The notes under the pieces were generated by a model, which had not been told where the DNA came from, made no database searches, and saw only the letters and a program-made list of their open reading frames with translations. From Mytilisepta virgata (taxonomy: Eukaryota; Mollusca; Bivalvia; Mytilida; Mytilidae), in NCBI GenBank assembly GCA_028015205.1, contig CM051508.1, forward strand, positions 16,820,001 to 16,884,000: a DNA stretch of 64,000 nt, in the 5' to 3' direction. Positions 41,341 through 53,021 of the stretch are shown here, piece after piece. The position numbers were made by a program, and so were the translations under genes. How positions within the stretch are numbered: the first letter of the stretch is position 1; each line of letters opens with the position of its first letter.

Positions 41341-43575
41341 AAAAGGTGCACAGGGATTCAAATGTGGGATGTGCGGGGATAGCTGTCGTTTCCGACTGCC
41401 TCGGTCTAGTTTCATTTGTTTATAATATTGTTCTTCACTATGTGTAGATGTGCAATAAGGTTTTCAATTTTGAAATTTGATTCAGGGTTCCAATTTTCAG
41501 ACTGAAATTGTGAAATTGCTACTTGTTCACTGTTTCTTGTTTTTGACTTGTTCAGTGCGGGATGGGCATCGTTTCTCATGGCACCAATTTCTAGTTTCAG
41601 TTGTATAGTGTCGTGATAAATCTGTGAACATTTTTAGCCAAGACAAGTAATGAAACATGGTTGCTATAAATGCTATTAAATGGCTGATATCCCCCACCGA
41701 TAATAGGCCAATAACAAAAATAACAAGGCAGAAAGTTGCAAAATTACTGAAAATAAACTCATGCTGATACTATAATTAGACATGAATTTCATTAAATTCT
41801 TTTGAGAAATGTAGACATTAGAGTACTTGCAAAGTCAATTTCCCGTATTTATACTATTAAAAGTGGAATACCTCTTACTAAAATTACTCATCGGTGCTCA
41901 TTTTCGAACTTGTCCGAAAAATCTGTAATCTGAACCTTTGACATAAATTTCATTAATATTTATTAAGAAATATAGACGTGGGAGCGCTTAAAATCTGAAA
42001 TCTCCATAATGTTACTATTCAAAGAGTATTACTCTTAGAAAAAAAAAAAAACCTTTGGCATACATTTAGATAAAATATTACCGCATGTTAACTGTTCAAG
42101 GGCAATAACTCAAAGAAAATCAATCCGTCAATGCTGCTTTTTCGAACTTGTACGAGGGAATGCTGATATAAAACTTTGATATGAATTTAATTTAAAACTT
42201 TTAAGAAATGTAGACGCGAGAAGGCTTACAAAGTGTGACGGGCGGATAGGCGGGCATCAGCATATTCATATCAACGCTCTGCGTTGCAGCGGGGATAGTT
42301 ATCCCCGCACTTTCAAAGATGGTTCAGGGATATACCGATTGTCTCCGTCCGTCCGTCACACTTTATTGTTAACATCTTGTGACATCAACTCCTCCATCGT
42401 TTTTGGGTTTAAAGAGTTTTAAAAAATGTACTGTTAGGGTTGTTATTCAATTGCCAAAATTCGTTATGAAAATAAAATATTGTAAACAAGGGTGTCTCGA
42501 TTTTTTCGCATTTTTTAAGAAACCCCCTCTTCATTAACAGTGTTTTTGTACGCACAAATGTCCTCTTAAATCAATTCCGATCAATGGCATGACAATTATG
42601 AATATTATATATATGTATGTAAGGATTGATATCAAGATCCCCCTCTGCTCAGTTCTAATGACTGTTTTATGAAGGTGACAAATAGCTAGGATTTACTTTT
42701 TAAATTTTTTTCTGTATCATTTAAGTAATGAAATCAATTTTTGGCTACATTGTGATACTTTTAAACAACACTTTAACTAAAATAGATCTCGCTCGTATAA
42801 TTTTTATAAAATTTTAAAGAAATATTTTCTTTGACCTGTTGACAATAATATAAAAATTTCAAGAAATTTGAACCACACAATTTACGGGAATAATTTCATC
42901 GGATATATAGCAGTTTGACAAACACTTACTTTGATCATTGAGAAGCTTGATTTCTCTTTACTAATAGTATGTAATTAAAACGTTCAGCTGATTTTTAATA
43001 GTTAAATATAACTCCCGAGGGTGTTCTGTACCCCCTTAAGGCTGTAAATGATGAAAAAATTATCTTCGTTACAAAAAATATGGACTTGAATTTGTACAGT
43101 TAATCTTAAAATAGTATATACGCACAATTTATATAGTTATGTTAATGTTAAAAAAAAGAAAATAAGGGGGAGGAGGGGAGGGCGCAGTATTTCAGTGAGG
43201 GGTATGGTTGTCCAGGGAAGAATCGAATACACAAAACTGGTACCCTCCATAAACATTTGTTTTAATTTAAAATGGAAAATCTGGGGAAAAAATCTTCAAA
43301 TGACATCATATTGGTGTAACATCTTCACTACGTCCATGAACATTCTGAAAAAATCCTAGTTATGATTTATAAGCTGTAGAAGGAGTTGATTACACAAAAT
43401 AGGTACCCTTTTCCCCGCCTGCCCAAACGCTTGCAAGCCCGACCAATATGCACCATAATATAACCCGGACTAAGTGCAAAAAATCATTTTCTTTTACAAC
43501 CTCTGTATAAAATAATGAAGAGAATGTTTGGAAGCAGTACTCAGTGGATGAGAACATCACATGTAAGTTAAGATT

Positions 43576-43581
43576 TTTATT
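43576..43581 (-). other. Candidate polyadenylation signal of TRIM copy A
   Basis: AATAAA on the minus strand lies about 130 bp beyond the last coding base of the PHR-like frame. Confidence 0.4.
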
Positions 43582-43709
43582 TTATCACACATTAAATTGC
43601 AATACCATAGGTACTTATATTGACAGTAAGGTAATTAATTAACTGTTTAAAGTTTTTTTGTTTTTAAATTACACGAAAGTAATCTACCCGATATACTTTA
43701 TAAGTACTT

Positions 43710-45114
43710 TTAACAACTGAAAATAAATCCAGGTATTTGTCCACTCTTCACGGATGTTCTTCCATTACAACATTCGGGATCATTTTCAAATCTGAATACC
43801 ACACCTTCACATTCCACTGTAGGCTGTCCTGAGTAGCCATAGTTGAAGTGATTTTTGTATGATTCTTTACTTTTGAAAATAATACGGTATTTAATGTTTG
43901 GTTTTAAATTCACAGGATTCATTAGTTTCACTTCAATCAAATTGTCTTTGGCGTTTTTCGTATCCAAAAAACAAGTTGTTTCAGAAAGAACTGTATTATC
44001 TTTTGTTAGTTTTATTAAAACATTACTTGCCGACACATCTATGTTTGCATAGGATAATATTCCTAGTAAAGAAATTTCTCTGGATACTGTAAAATAAATA
44101 GCATCAAAGGTGGATTTATCAGTCCACCACCTGCCATCATTAAATTGATTAAATCTATTAAACATGTGTACTGTTTCTGTAACTACAGAAATTAATTTTA
44201 GATCTACTCTTTTTTCTTTAACATCTATTTTACACATCGCATCTAAACTGCTTTTGAGCTTTTCTACATCATCGATGTTATCTAGTGTAAGCTCGAAGTT
44301 TAAATTGCATTCTTTAGCCTTCGCCGTAAGAAGTTTCTTGTGATCCGCTGCCTTCAATTTGTTCCAATTTAACTTTGTACTGATTATCTAAATCAGAGAG
44401 AGAATTTTTATTATGCGAAGTAATAGTGTTCATATCTTCTTCATAACCGCTCAGCTCTTGCTCAATTTTATCAACATGTTCTTCTGAACGGAACGTACTG
44501 GCTGCATCTTCAATAGCAATAACTTTTTCGCATTTCCGGTGGCTCATAGAAACGCACATGGGACAACATGAGACATCGTGATCTGCGCAAAAAAGTTTGA
44601 GTTCTTCTCTTTTATGCTCGACACATTTGTTAATAAATGCCTTTGGCGAAAATTTCCCATCTGATATTTCGGCTAAAGGCCTAATATCGTGGTCACATGT
44701 AAATTTATTAACAGTGTGGCATTTTCGACAATTATCGCACATAGTATCTGAACAATTTATACAAAGAACAGTGGCGTCCGATTGTGTTCCAAGTCTTTCG
44801 CACGACATGCATTTTTTCTCCTCTCGCTGAACTTTCTCTTTTTCTAATAATCCGACTATAAGAAAATTTACTGGCAGTCGTTTTGCCCAATTTTCCGTGG
44901 AACAATTTTCATCAGGAACTGACAGGACGGACCTACAAATTGGACAGTTAATATTTTCAATGTTTCCTTTTTCAAACCCGGAAGTAATATATGTCTGAAT
45001 ACACCCTTCACAAAACGTATGTAAACACGATAAATATTTGGGATTTTTCAACTTTTCAAGACAAATCGGACAAATCAATAGATCACTTGTATTATTACCT
45101 GTACTTGTTGCCAT
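43710..45114 (-). pseudogene. RING/B-box (TRIM-like) PHR-domain gene, broken copy A
   Basis: The frame from the ATG at 45114 runs 266 residues to 44314. It has a RING finger (CPICLEKLKN, CLHTFCEGCI, CPICR), two B-boxes (CMSCERLG, CVEHKREELKLFCADHD) and the start of a coiled coil (NQYKVKLEQIE), then ends out of frame in GSGSQETSYGEG. The continuation lies in another frame, 44357-43710, beginning KAADHKKLL and running through a PHR-like beta-sandwich (FNRFNQFNDGRWWTD, SLLGILSYANID) to GQIPGFIFSC. Compared with the intact copy at 51399, about 73 codons of coiled coil are missing and the frame is shifted. It may still make a truncated RING/B-box protein. Single exon, same strand as its paralogue. 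Confidence 0.7.
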
Positions 45115-45434
45115 TATTAAGAACTTCAGTCACTATACACTTCTTACAGTTCTTGATCTATTCGCACTAACAACAAGGTGAGCTTATCTTATTGCAACGT
45201 CACATGATCCCGTATTATGTCACGCCAGCTGTAAGAGGGTCTAGATGGGGTTTATATATATTTAGAGTTCTAAAATTATTGTCTTCATTTATAGGTCAAT
45301 GCTTTTCGAATAGAAAACAGTAATTATGTTACAAAAACTATCTTACATGATATGCTTATATTGTTATATACCACCATCATTGTTCATATGATATATTTTA
45401 TCTATTATGGGTCATAACCAATTGTATTGATTGT

Positions 45435-45471
45435 GTTTGTGCCAATAAAATATTGTCTATTGTCTATTTGG
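45435..45471 (+). mobile_element. Retroposon 3' tail
   Basis: GTGCCAATAAAATATTGTCT followed by a repeated ATTGTCT is a tail type of LINE or SINE elements that end in short tandem repeats. The body upstream is not recognisable. Confidence 0.4.
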
Positions 45472-46671
45472 GAATAATTGCTTAAAATAGATTAATAATT
45501 TAAAAATATCACCCATAATTTAAAAAGAAAATTTCCCTATAATACATTATTAGATATATTACTTATAATTACTTTAAATCTTTAAAGGCTCTTTAAAATA
45601 GCTTCAAAATAAATTCTCTCATACCAGTTGTGATCCACAAGTGTCACGTGCACCTTATGACTTTAACAAACCAATATTTCAATTCAGTCTATGTTGTACT
45701 TTTAAATTTCCGGGTAAGTTTTTTTTTTTTCATTGAGTACATAATTTTAGGCTATCCCCATCAAGACACTCTTGTAACTGTGTTTATCCTTCACAAGGTT
45801 TTTGAAAATTTTATACACTTCAAGATAAACTTTAGTTTTGAAAAAAAGGGTACATTGTAAGCGTTGCTTCCGATGCGGAAGGGAAAGGGAGTCATAGATA
45901 CAATGTATATAATCAACAGCTTTCCGTATTTTAATATGTACAACTATATCTATCACATTAATGCAGTATTATTTTAATTCTTTAATATACATTCTCTAAT
46001 TGACATTTGAAGAAATTACGTCATTAATTAAATATATATTTTTAATTGTTTATTTTTTGTATCTTAAATTGTCGGATATGGTAAAACAACGGAAAGGCGA
46101 CGAACTTATCTCCGTCCGAATTTCTCTGATCACAAGATTTTTACAAAAATACATATAGGTACGATACACAGGGTAATACCTTGATACTGATTTTCATGCA
46201 AATTGTATTATACACAATACAGTCAAGATATAAAGATTAATTTTGGCAGTCATACCGTAAAAATAAAGTTCTAATGCTGACCTTCAAAGGCAAACATCCC
46301 TTATAACCCACCAATAAAAGATCTGCGTTTTTAACACGAATAGACCATGTTGTGTGTTATAACAAAATAAAGAAAAACACATAAAAAAGATTTACAAGTA
46401 ATACTTGAAATACGGTGTGGGATGCTAAAACGAAACTCCCCAAAACTGCGGTCATTTTGAAAATTCCGAAACCTTTATACACAACTAAGCATGTTCGACT
46501 ATTTTTGTACAAAGTTTCATTAAATTCGCTTTATCCGTTTTTGAGATCCGGTTCGGACAAAGTCATGGCTCAGAAGAAGAAAAGAAAAGAATAATTATAG
46601 TAAACAAAAAGAACAAACGGAGCAAAAATTTTGGGGGCTTCATAAAAATACGAAAATATCTAATAAGAGAT

Positions 46672-46839
46672 TATGTTTGTTTGTTTGTTTGTTTAATTGG
46701 GGTTTTACGCCATTTTCAGCACATTTGGATATTGGTGGAGATCGGAGTCGAACACACCCAGCCACAGGTGAGACTCAGTGTCGGCAGGCTATTGATCATT
46801 ACTAGTCATGACAAACTACCACTCGGCCACCGAAGCCCC
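46672..46839 (-). mobile_element. tRNA-derived SINE (family 1), internally deleted
   Basis: It has the same ends as the copy at 3103 (TTTGTTTGTTTAATTGGGGT on the left, CTCGGCCACCGAAGCCCC on the right), but much of the core is missing. The 10 bp target site duplication AATAAGAGAT lies at 46662-46671 and 46840-46849. Confidence 0.8.
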
Positions 46840-47254
46840 AATAAGAGATACAAACGTATAAACGGAAAGTATATTGCAGGGAATGACGGTCCACTTATCA
46901 GAAATACGGGTTGAAAAATGTAACTTAAAACTACTGTAGTAATAAGAGGTTGTATAATTGGAAACCATTTTTTAAAATGCTAATTGAATTTAATCAAAAT
47001 ATCCTTACATACAATGTGAGTATGATACAGAGAAATTGCACGGTGAAAACTTGAGTTATCTCCCATAGACCAGCTTTATCCTTGCTACGAATGTATAAGG
47101 AAACGTTTATGACCGTGGTTGAATTTCTTGAAATAACCGATGATAATTAATTTTGATTGATCACTTTTTTATTAAATTCAAACCGGGTTTCAATAACGAT
47201 TGGACACCAACATATCCGCATATTTCAATCAGTAGACATCGAATGTACTGTATG

Positions 47255-48890
47255 CAGGGGCGGATCCAGAGTGGCGACGAGTGGGAGGGCACAATTTTGA
47301 ATAATTATCTGCCCTTTTTGCGGGGGGATAATGAAGATTTTACTACCTTTATTGTTGAGGGGGGGGGGGGGGGTTCAGCATCATATCTTCTTTTTGGTTA
47401 ACGTCACAGAAGCTTATGTATCTGCCAAAAAATTGAAAGCAATTATTATATTTTTACTGCTGTTGTCAGGTTGTAGAACTAAATATCAGGATCTGGTCCT
47501 CCGTGGTCTCTGTGCATAATTAGTGATTGTAAGAAAGAAGATAAATACACCTAAGGTGCAAACCAAAAAACGCAATACATCATAGCTAGACCGACAAGCC
47601 CGGAAAGGAAAATGAACAACCACAAGCACAACAAATAAACACTGAAATCTAGAAAACAATGAACAACATAACCTCCTATAAAAACCAGAGGTGAACTTAT
47701 GTGCTCCGGAAGGGTAAGCAGGTTCCTGCTCTCTATACGACACCCGTCATGAAGTCAATCCGCCATCCGATGGTAGTCACAAATCGGTGGAGGTGCGTGA
47801 AATGTTACCACAGTAGGAACAGGTCCAACATCATCTTCTATATTCGTGATGAAGACCGTAACATTTCCTAAGTGATGACATCAACTTATCCCTGATTGAA
47901 AAACGTACCATGAGCGAATTGCAAAGGGGACAAAAATTAAGTAATTCGACTTTCAATAATTAATAATTTTATTTCGTCAAAAATGTCATTCAAAATCAGT
48001 GAAAAATGGCAGTTTTAAAGTTTAAAGTATAATGGTTGAAGTGGGTGCATTTTCGGTAGCCAGTGTAGTTTGGATTCTCTGACGTTACATGTATCAAATT
48101 TCAAAATGGATCTCAAAATTTTGTTCTTTTACACTGCCATCGAGGTGCTAAAAAACAATCAACTGAGAGAAGAAATTTTTTGACAATTATTAATATCTTT
48201 AAGTTTTAAATAAAATAAATGACAATTTATTAAATTAAAGGTTTTAAATTTATATTTCAGAAGTCTCACTGATATAAATATTAAAAAAAAATGTTGATGT
48301 ACCTCTCATATGTCAGAACAGTTTAAACAAATCATGGTAGTAAAGATTTATCAGATATTGTAGATGCCCATTTGTACTAACAACACACATAAATTAAAAA
48401 AGTCCAGATATTTTTACTTACCAATGAATTTCAAATATATTAATTTAAAAAAAACAGATAGACATCATTTTATAACCCTTTGTTTGTATTTAAAACAATT
48501 CACGTCAGCTAACAATGAATCAATAAGTAAGTCATTGTATAATTGTTCAATTAAACACTTGCAAATCTTCAAGGGGCACTGGTGGAAAATTAATTTTACT
48601 TTCTTCACTGTGATACATTTCCATCTCATTAACTCTTATCTTTATTATCAGATTTGTAAAAAGTTACATACATGTTAATTTTCACAACTAGGTGGCAATC
48701 AACCATTACAATAGATAACGTGTTATGGTCACTTTCTTAAAATTTGCCTTTCGTAATTATGACCATGTTGAACGATGTGAAGCTTTGTATCTAGTAATTT
48801 TACGTATAATTTTTTTTTGGGGTTACCTCAACTGGGGGGAGGGGGGGGGGGGGCACGTGCCCCCTGTGCCCCCCGCTAAATCCGCCACTG
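47255..48890. mobile_element. Possible hAT-like non-autonomous element
   Basis: CAGGGGCGGATCCAG on the left and CTAAATCCGCCACTG on the right are inverted repeats of the CAGNGGCGG type known from hAT transposons. Both are next to long G tracts. GTATG flanks both ends (47250-47254, 48891-48895); hAT normally makes 8 bp duplications, so the pairing is uncertain. The two ends could instead belong to separate insertions. Confidence 0.4.
47525..47910 (-). mobile_element. LINE tail fragment (copy D)
   Basis: It matches the non-coding tail of the element at 18771 on the same strand, including CACAAATCGGTGGAGG, AACAGGTCCAACATCATC and CATCAACTTATCCCTGAT. It lies inside the possible hAT-like element. 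Confidence 0.6.
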
Positions 48891-49777
48891 GTATGTTTCA
48901 ATTTTCTTTCTATCTGTAGACCTGCAAACTTTCAAAATATTTAATATAGACATCCTTTGGCCATTTTTTCTTACGTAATGTACAGTACATCCAACGCGTG
49001 ATGGAACGTAGTAACATAATTGATTGATACTTTCAGGAATGGCAAACATATTGGTCCTTGGTTTAGACTTCTGGAAAAAGTTTTTAAAAGGGGATTTTTA
49101 ACAGCACTTCCATCAAAGTCTGGTCTCAATTGTCCTTAGTACTTTCAGAGGTTGATTTTTTTTAATATTGCTGATGTTTTTCTATAGTCAGCAACGGCAA
49201 CCCACGCCACAATTTTGAGCGATCATACAAGAATCATTTCATCAAAGTTTGGTCCAGTGTTTTCAGAGAACAAAGTTTTTTTTATTTGAAATGGCTCACA
49301 AGACACGGGCAGGTAAGAAAGAAAGAAAATGTAAAACATTGTGAATCCAACTGAGACAAGAGATTGCTATGCAGTGGCGAAATGTCCACCGCCAAAATGT
49401 ATAGACTTGCACAACAGAGAAAACATTTTAAAGTGTATTTTAAAAGCAAAACAGTTAAGTAAGGTACCAAAGCGACAATCAAACATATATGGTGCAGACA
49501 AACTTATCAAAAAAAAACATAAATGGGAAGGTATCTAAATAAGGATTGTGCAATAAAGTTGCCCGTTAACAGAGAGATATTGATGTTTAAAAATGGTCAG
49601 TGTAGGGGAAAGGGAAGACATATGTTTGGTATTCCTGAAAATCCTTTGAAATAATTGTCAATTCAAAATGGCGATATAATATGATCAACTAAATACAAAC
49701 AGTATTTTGAAGTTTTTAAAGGTTTCTATTAAACAGTCTCTGAGGACTTCCGTTCACAAGACGTCAATGTTGCAATA

Positions 49778-49800
49778 TCCCCCCCCCCCCCCCCCCCCTC
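49778..49800. repeat. Poly-C tract
   Basis: About 20 consecutive C bases, one of several G or C runs in the window (11366, 47349, 48836, 61568). Confidence 0.8.
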
Positions 49801-50364
49801 AAAAAAAATGGTCAAAGTCCAATTACTTCCGTAAAAATTGTCAAATCAAAATAGCAATATAGTATGATCAAGTATATATGATGGAAAACAATCCTTCAAA
49901 GTTTGAAAGTTGAAGGTTTCAACAGTTTCAGAGCAGTTGCGTTCACAGCCTTTAGGACGGACGGACGGACGGATACTATTACTACAATTTATATCCCCCA
50001 AAACAGGACAATTAAATAAGGTTAAAGCAATTTTTTAATTACAGAAATAACAGTTGTTTTCATCATACTTTACTGACACATTTATTTTGCTACAATAACA
50101 TTGACACACAGTAGAATTTAGCAATCTAGAAATGTCTATGAACAAAAAGATAACATATCATACATTCTACGTAACTAGTAGATAAAACACTCCATATTTA
50201 ACATAAACAAAATGAGTGAAAAAAATATTTAACGATTAAATAATTGTTCAGCACTATCCTTCATCTCGATTTTTCAATTCTGTCGTAGAGAGATTAAAGA
50301 AGAGGGCCATTTTCTTCTGTATTTCTTTGACTCTTTACACATTTTATTGTATCGTAAACGTTGA

Positions 50365-50720
50365 TAAGGCCACATTGATTTTCAGTTCTTTGGATTTTTT
50401 TATAACAAAAATAGGTGCGAGCGAGCGAAATTTTAATTCAATTTTTTTTTCTTGAGAACTAGTTTTTTTTTCGGGCGAAGATCAAATTTAAGGGCGGAAC
50501 ACAATTTTAAACTAAAATATTGCCAAAAAATGGGAAAATTTTTAGGAGCGGCCGCACAATTTTTTAATTTGTAATTTCTTGAAAAATCCAGAATTTCGGG
50601 CGAATTTTCAGCATTTTTGCAAAATGAAGCAGCAAAAAAAATTTTGGCTTAAAATTTACACAATCCAAAGATCGGAGCGGGGAAATCCAAAGAACTAAAA
50701 ATCAATTTGGTGTGGCCTAA
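50365..50720. mobile_element. MITE-like element with TTAGGCCA ends (family M1, copy 1)
   Basis: The left end reads TAAGGCCACATTGATTTTCA and GTTCTTTGGATTTT. The right end, AATCCAAAGAACTAAAAATC then GTGTGGCCTAA, is its inverse over about 38 bp. The interior carries GCGAGCGAGCGAAATTTT and no coding frame. Related copies lie at 55239 and 63388. Confidence 0.75.
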
Positions 50721-51047
50721 ATAATATAGTTTGTTGTTGAAAAAAAGGCGAACAAATTTTGGAGAAAATTGCCCTACTTTCTCCGGAAAAAAAATTAAAT
50801 CTTGTTAGAGTTAACATAGAAAGTGAAGAAATACATGTAAAATTTCTTTTTTTTAGTTCTTTAATAATTTCCCAATTAATTGACCCCATATTCGCCTTGC
50901 ACCTTAAAAATGATTCTCCATTTGTTTACAGATGGACTATAATAGTTTTTGAAAATTTATAATTACTGTTATTTATTGTAATAACATGTATAAAATCCTT
51001 TACCTTTTCACAAAGATATTGATCCACTGACATAATAGGTGTACATG

Positions 51048-51278
51048 TAAGGCCTAAAAAAATATAGTTGTGTTTAGGGTAACCCGACCCTACCTAATTT
51101 TTAGTGCCTACCCTAAATTTTTTATAACCTTTCTTCAACAAGCACTGTTAAAGTCAAGGTGACTCCAGTATACAACCTAACTAAAAAAATTAATGTGAAA
51201 AAAAAATTTCCCTACCTACCCTACCTAACTTTTTTCAGTGTGTTACCCTAAACACATGTATTTTTTTATTTGGCCTAA
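51048..51278. mobile_element. MITE-like element with TTAGGCC ends (family M2)
   Basis: TAAGGCCTAAAAAAATATAG with GTGTTTAGGGTAAC on the left is mirrored by GTTACCCTAAACACATGTAT and TTTGGCCTAA on the right. The interior has CTACCTACCCTACCTAA repeats. It shares only the outermost bases with family M1, so the same transposase may recognise both. Confidence 0.75.
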
Positions 51279-51398
51279 TCAGGGATCAATCATTGCAATT
51301 TACGAGTTCCAATTAATTACAAAGGTTAATACAACACTTTAAAACAAGAATATAAACTCATTAACAATTAACTGTTATCCTCGTTTAAATTAGAAGTA

Positions 51399-53021
51399 CT
51401 AGCAGCGGCTAAATATAAAACCGGGTATTTGTCCATGATCAACGGATGTTCTTACGTTGCAAATTTCGGGATCATTTTCAAATTTGAACAAAACACCTTC
51501 ACATTCGACTGTTGGTTGTCCTGAGGTGCCGCTGTCAAAGAATATCAGACACCCCGTAGTTCTGAAAATTATGCGATATCTTGTGTTTGGTTTTAATCTT
51601 ACCGAATGAATGAATTTCACTTCAATCAGATTGTCATTTGCGATATATTTATCCAAAGTACAAGTTGTTTCAGCTAGAACTGATTTGTCTAATGTTAATG
51701 TAATTCTAGCAGTACTAAATTTCGGAATGATGCATGCATATGATAAAATTCCTAGGAACGAAATCTCTCCAGAAACAGTGAAATAAATGGCATCAATTTT
51801 GGAGTCCAAAAAAGGGGAGTTGAATTCATTAAACCTATTAAACTTGTATACTGTTTCTGTAACAACATTGTCAGTTACCAGTTTTAAAGCATATCTTTTT
51901 TCTTTGACATCTACTTTACACAAAGTATCCATATCACTATTGAATTTTCCTAAATCGACATTATCTAGGGTTAGTTCGTAACTGAAATTGCATTCCTTTG
52001 CCTTCACCTTAAGAAGTTTCTTGTGATCCTCTGCCAGTTTGCTGATTTTCATCGCATCAAGCATAACTTGAACATCCGATGCTTCATTCTTGCTGACTTT
52101 TAGAATTTCTCTCTCGTTGCTAATAGCTTTTAAATTATTTTCAATAATGGCACTATGGGTTTCTAGGTCGTCTTTTTTCTGGTCATAAAGTTTTTGTAGT
52201 TCTGACTTTTTCTTCGTTTCAAACTCCTCAACTGCACTAATCAGGTCTTTACTAACACTTTCAATTTTTTCTACTTTGGCTTTGTACTGATTATCCAACT
52301 CTGCGATAGAATGTTTATTATGAGAAATAATAGTCTTCATGTCTTGTTCGAAATTGATGAGGGCTTGCTCAATTTTATCTATATTTTTGTCCAAAAGGTA
52401 TCCGCGAGCGGCATCTTCAATAGCAATGACTTGTTCGCACTTCCGGTGATTGATTGAAACACACATCGAGCAACATGGAACATCATGATCTGCGCAGAAA
52501 AGCTTAAGTTTCTTGGTTTTATGCTCATCACATTTGTTTACAAAGGCTTTCGGTAATAATTTCCCATCTGGTATTTCGGATAAAGGCCTAATGTCGTGGT
52601 CAGATGTAAATTTGTTAGCTCTGTGGCATCGTTCACAAGCCTCGCACAAAATATCTGAGCACGTAACGCACAAAGCGCGTGCATCTGACTGTAAACCGGT
52701 CCTTTCGCACGACATGCATCTTTTGTCTTCTCGTTGAACTTTCTCTTTTTCTAATAATTCGACTATTAGACAATTTATTGGCAGTTGTTTTGCCCAGTTT
52801 TCCGCGGAACAATGTTTATGAGGAACTGACACGATATACCTACATATTGGACAGTTAATATTTTCAGTATTCCCTTTTTCGAACCCGGAAGTAATATATG
52901 TCTGAACACACCCTTCACAAAATGTATGTAAACATGGTAAATATTTTGGCTTGTTCAGTTTTTCGAGGCAAATTGGACAAATCAATATGTCTTTGGTGTC
53001 ATTACCTGTGCTTGTCGCCAT
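51399..53021 (-). CDS. RING/B-box (TRIM-like) protein with C-terminal PHR-like domain, intact copy B
   Basis: A single-exon frame of 540 residues starts at the ATG at 53021 (MATSTGND). It has a C3HC4 RING at residues 15-60 (C15, C18, C30, H32, C35, C38, C57, C60), a B-box-like zinc region at about 102-142, a B-box 2 at 164-195 (CDEHKTKKLKLFCADHD) and a coiled coil at about 205-345 (ELQKLYDQKKDDLETH). A beta-rich domain at about 385-540 has FNRFNEF, IDAIYFTVSGEISFLGILSY and GQIPGFIF, a pattern of PHR domains (Pam/Highwire/RPM-1, also BTBD1/2/6). RING-B-box proteins are usually E3 ubiquitin ligases; the PHR-like end would bind the target. Vertebrate TRIMs more often end in SPRY or NHL. Copy A at 43710 is a broken paralogue. 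Confidence 0.88.
   Translation of the reverse strand: MATSTGNDTKDILICPICLEKLNKPKYLPCLHTFCEGCVQTYITSGFEKGNTENINCPICRYIVSVPHKHCSAENWAKQLPINCLIVELLEKEKVQREDKRCMSCERTGLQSDARALCVTCSDILCEACERCHRANKFTSDHDIRPLSEIPDGKLLPKAFVNKCDEHKTKKLKLFCADHDVPCCSMCVSINHRKCEQVIAIEDAARGYLLDKNIDKIEQALINFEQDMKTIISHNKHSIAELDNQYKAKVEKIESVSKDLISAVEEFETKKKSELQKLYDQKKDDLETHSAIIENNLKAISNEREILKVSKNEASDVQVMLDAMKISKLAEDHKKLLKVKAKECNFSYELTLDNVDLGKFNSDMDTLCKVDVKEKRYALKLVTDNVVTETVYKFNRFNEFNSPFLDSKIDAIYFTVSGEISFLGILSYACIIPKFSTARITLTLDKSVLAETTCTLDKYIANDNLIEVKFIHSVRLKPNTRYRIIFRTTGCLIFFDSGTSGQPTVECEGVLFKFENDPEICNVRTSVDHGQIPGFIFSRC

Larger units (their letters stand above)
37268..43709. other. Repeat-rich region without genes
   Basis: It contains the 3' UTR of the phosphatase gene, T-rich low-complexity sequence around 37750-38060, a TCAAGA-family element, and inverted and tandem arrays between 39070 and 41340. 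From 41340 to 43560 there is AT-rich sequence with a tandem-repeat-like GTCCGTCC motif near 42340. No exon with both splice sites and protein similarity was found. Confidence 0.55.
45115..51398. other. Region between the two TRIM-like copies
   Basis: No gene is supported. It contains a retroposon tail near 45440, a SINE at 46672, a possible hAT-like element 47255-48890 with a LINE fragment inside, poly-C and poly-G tracts, and two MITE-like elements just downstream of the intact TRIM gene. Open frames are short and AT-rich. Confidence 0.5.

Noticed and set aside
44597..44830. A plus-strand frame opposite the TRIM copy.
   Set aside because: It is a shadow of the zinc-finger coding frame; the same shadow occurs at 52513-52737 opposite copy B.
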